Origin: Kiloniellales bacterium
Lineage (GTDB): Bacteria > Pseudomonadota > Alphaproteobacteria > Kiloniellales > JAKSDN01
Reading direction: 5' to 3'
Assembly: GCA_022360075.1 (NCBI GenBank)
Contig: JAKSDN010000565.1
Coordinates: forward strand, 1-7,802
DNA length: 7,802 nucleotides
Numbering within the stretch: the first letter of the stretch is position 1; each line of letters begins with the position of its first letter. This document shows, piece after piece, positions 6,878 to 7,802 of this stretch. A program made the position numbers and the translations under genes. Below the pieces are notes generated by a model. That model saw only the letters and a program-made list of their open reading frames with translations. It had not been told where the DNA came from and made no database searches.

Positions 6878-7447
6878 TCACGCCTCGAGATGCGCCTGCA
6901 GGCGGTCGAGCGCTTCGGCCCATCGCGCTTTCCAGGTCTCGGCGTCGTCGCCATCGGGGATCCTGAGGTGTCGCACCACGACGCGGCACTTGCCGGTCGC
7001 GGTCTCGGCGAAGCTCACCTCGACCCTGCTGTCGTCGTCACCGCATGTGAATCGGATGACCTTGCCATCGCGACGCGAGCCTTCCGCGAGCGGGGCCGGA
7101 CCGAGCCAGCTCTCGCGCTCGACCGGGTCGGCCCAGGCTTGGAAGACGCGGTCGAGGGCGACGGCGAGGCTGCGTGAGCGGCTGACCTGGTAGCCATCAG
7201 GCATCTCGTGCCGGACGCGCAGACCGCGGGCGCGCTCGTAGGTGCCGGCGACGGTCTGCTGCCACCAGCCCGAAAGCTCGGTCTCGGCCCGAAGAACGGC
7301 GACGATTTCCTTGTGGGTCATGGACCGAGCACCGGCGCGGTCGAGCAGAGCCAGCCAGTGGTCCCAGCCTTGGCCGGTCTTGGCAGACACTGAGGTGTCG
7401 GAGACCTGAAAGACGACGGGGTCGCGATCGGGCTTGGCGTTCGCCAT
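6878..7447 (-). CDS. DUF4287-like / SRPBCC (START/AHSA1-like) two-domain protein
   Basis: This 189-aa protein appears to be soluble and cytoplasmic. The N-terminal part (about 20-78: TGQGWDHWLALLDRAGA, MTHKEIVAVL, LSGWWQQTVAGTYERARGLR) matches the pattern of DUF4287, a short helical module of unknown function. The C-terminal part (about 86-187: GYQVSRSRSLAVALDRVFQAWAD at 85-107, SWLG, KVIRFTCGDDDSRVEVSF, CRVVVRHLRI, WKARWAEALDRLQAHL at 172-187) follows the strand-helix-strand order of SRPBCC/AHSA1-like folds, which enclose a hydrophobic cavity and bind small ligands or Hsp90-type partners. The start is uncertain: ATG at 7447 (used here) or TTG at 7459, which overlaps the upstream TGA as TTGA; neither has a strong ribosome site. 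It directly follows the TolC-like gene on the same strand, so it may depend on that transcript. The ligand is unknown. Confidence 0.8.
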   Translation of the reverse strand: MANAKPDRDPVVFQVSDTSVSAKTGQGWDHWLALLDRAGARSMTHKEIVAVLRAETELSGWWQQTVAGTYERARGLRVRHEMPDGYQVSRSRSLAVALDRVFQAWADPVERESWLGPAPLAEGSRRDGKVIRFTCGDDDSRVEVSFAETATGKCRVVVRHLRIPDGDDAETWKARWAEALDRLQAHLEA

Positions 7448-7455
7448 GGCGGGTC

Positions 7456-7802
7456 TCAAGGCCGGCCCGTCTCGCGCGGCAAGTCCGAGCCCGGTGGCGG
7501 CTGGCCGACGACGGAGAGATAACGCGCCTCGCTTTCCTTCAGGTTGCCCGCAAAGCGGACGCGGGTCGCGCGCGCCAAGGCGAGGCGCGACTCCACCTGA
7601 GCGATATCGGTCTTCGTTGCCAAGCCTTGGCGGTGGCGTTCGCGCACCTCCTCGAGGAACGCTTCCAGCCAGCGCTCGTGCTCGACGGCAAGGCGCAGGA
7701 GGGCGACGTCGCGGCCGACCCCGATCGAGGCGGTCGAAGCCTCGAGGGCAACGGACTCGGCCGCATCGCGCAACTCGGCCGCAGCAACGCCACGCTCGGC
7801 CT
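7456..7802 (-). CDS. TolC-family outer membrane efflux protein, C-terminal end, apparently truncated after the first repeat; N-terminus outside window
   Basis: An open frame enters from the right edge and ends at the TGA at 7458-7456, giving 114 residues. The segment has long amphipathic helices (EHERWLEAFLEEVRERHRQ), then GLATKTDIAQVESRLALARATR and NLKESEARYLSVVGQPP. This closely follows the first of the two repeats of TolC-type proteins (pattern G-x-x-T-x-TD-V-x-Q-x-E-x-R-L ... Y-x-x-V-V-G-x-x-P). In a complete TolC a second repeat of roughly 200 residues should follow, but the frame stops 17 residues after the VVG motif (R-E-T-G-R-P-stop) and the next gene begins at once. It may be a broken or decayed gene, or an unusual half-length protein. 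Lacking the second half, it would not be expected to form the normal trimeric 12-strand barrel. The N-terminus and signal peptide cannot be judged. Confidence 0.65.
   Translation of the reverse strand, partial: AERGVAAAELRDAAESVALEASTASIGVGRDVALLRLAVEHERWLEAFLEEVRERHRQGLATKTDIAQVESRLALARATRVRFAGNLKESEARYLSVVGQPPPGSDLPRETGRP

Noticed and set aside
6706..6989. Several small open frames across the intergenic repeat region
   Set aside because: They are made mostly of the palindromic repeat sequence and have no ribosome sites or protein features.

Overview
The window is GC-rich throughout, with compact genes, short overlaps and GTG/TTG starts. Together with a DUF1194 protein, a CaiB-type CoA-transferase and an inverted-repeat element built on TGTCATCCTCGG, this suggests a chromosomal segment of an alphaproteobacterium, probably of the Rhodospirillales type. 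That placement is inference; no rRNA or other marker gene is present. I see no tRNA, rRNA, CRISPR array, phage gene or transposase.

Left third (1-2979, minus strand). Read 5' to 3' on the minus strand the order is a COG3618-type metal-dependent hydrolase (lactonase-like amidohydrolase), a CUT1-type periplasmic sugar-binding protein, and the N-terminal third of a MalF-like permease cut by the left edge. This looks like a carbohydrate uptake and catabolism operon. A strong stem-loop lies between the binding protein and the permease, where such structures often keep the binding protein in excess.

Middle (2980-6692, plus strand). A 119-bp divergent region containing the 12-bp palindrome CATGCTAGCATG separates the sugar operon from a plus-strand set: a secreted DUF1194 (von Willebrand A-like) protein, two subunits resembling class I CoA-transferases (glutaconate CoA-transferase A/B type), and a class III CaiB/BaiF CoA-transferase. 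The last three are tightly packed (stop/start overlap, then 10 nt) and probably form one acyl-CoA metabolic unit. The B subunit keeps the GctB framework, but the catalytic glutamate position appears to be Gly or Val, and the A subunit has LPPDYSG where family members have a glycine-rich motif. The pair may therefore not be an ordinary CoA-transferase. This is the most interesting point in the window.

Right part (6693-7802). A 185-bp convergent intergenic region holds a head-to-head pair of palindromic repeat units (REP/BIME-like), one with a second hairpin nested in its loop, plus a further small hairpin. Beyond it, on the minus strand, a TolC-family outer membrane protein enters from the right edge and stops after what looks like only its first repeat. 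It overlaps or abuts a small protein joining a DUF4287-like N-terminus to an SRPBCC (START/AHSA1-like) domain.
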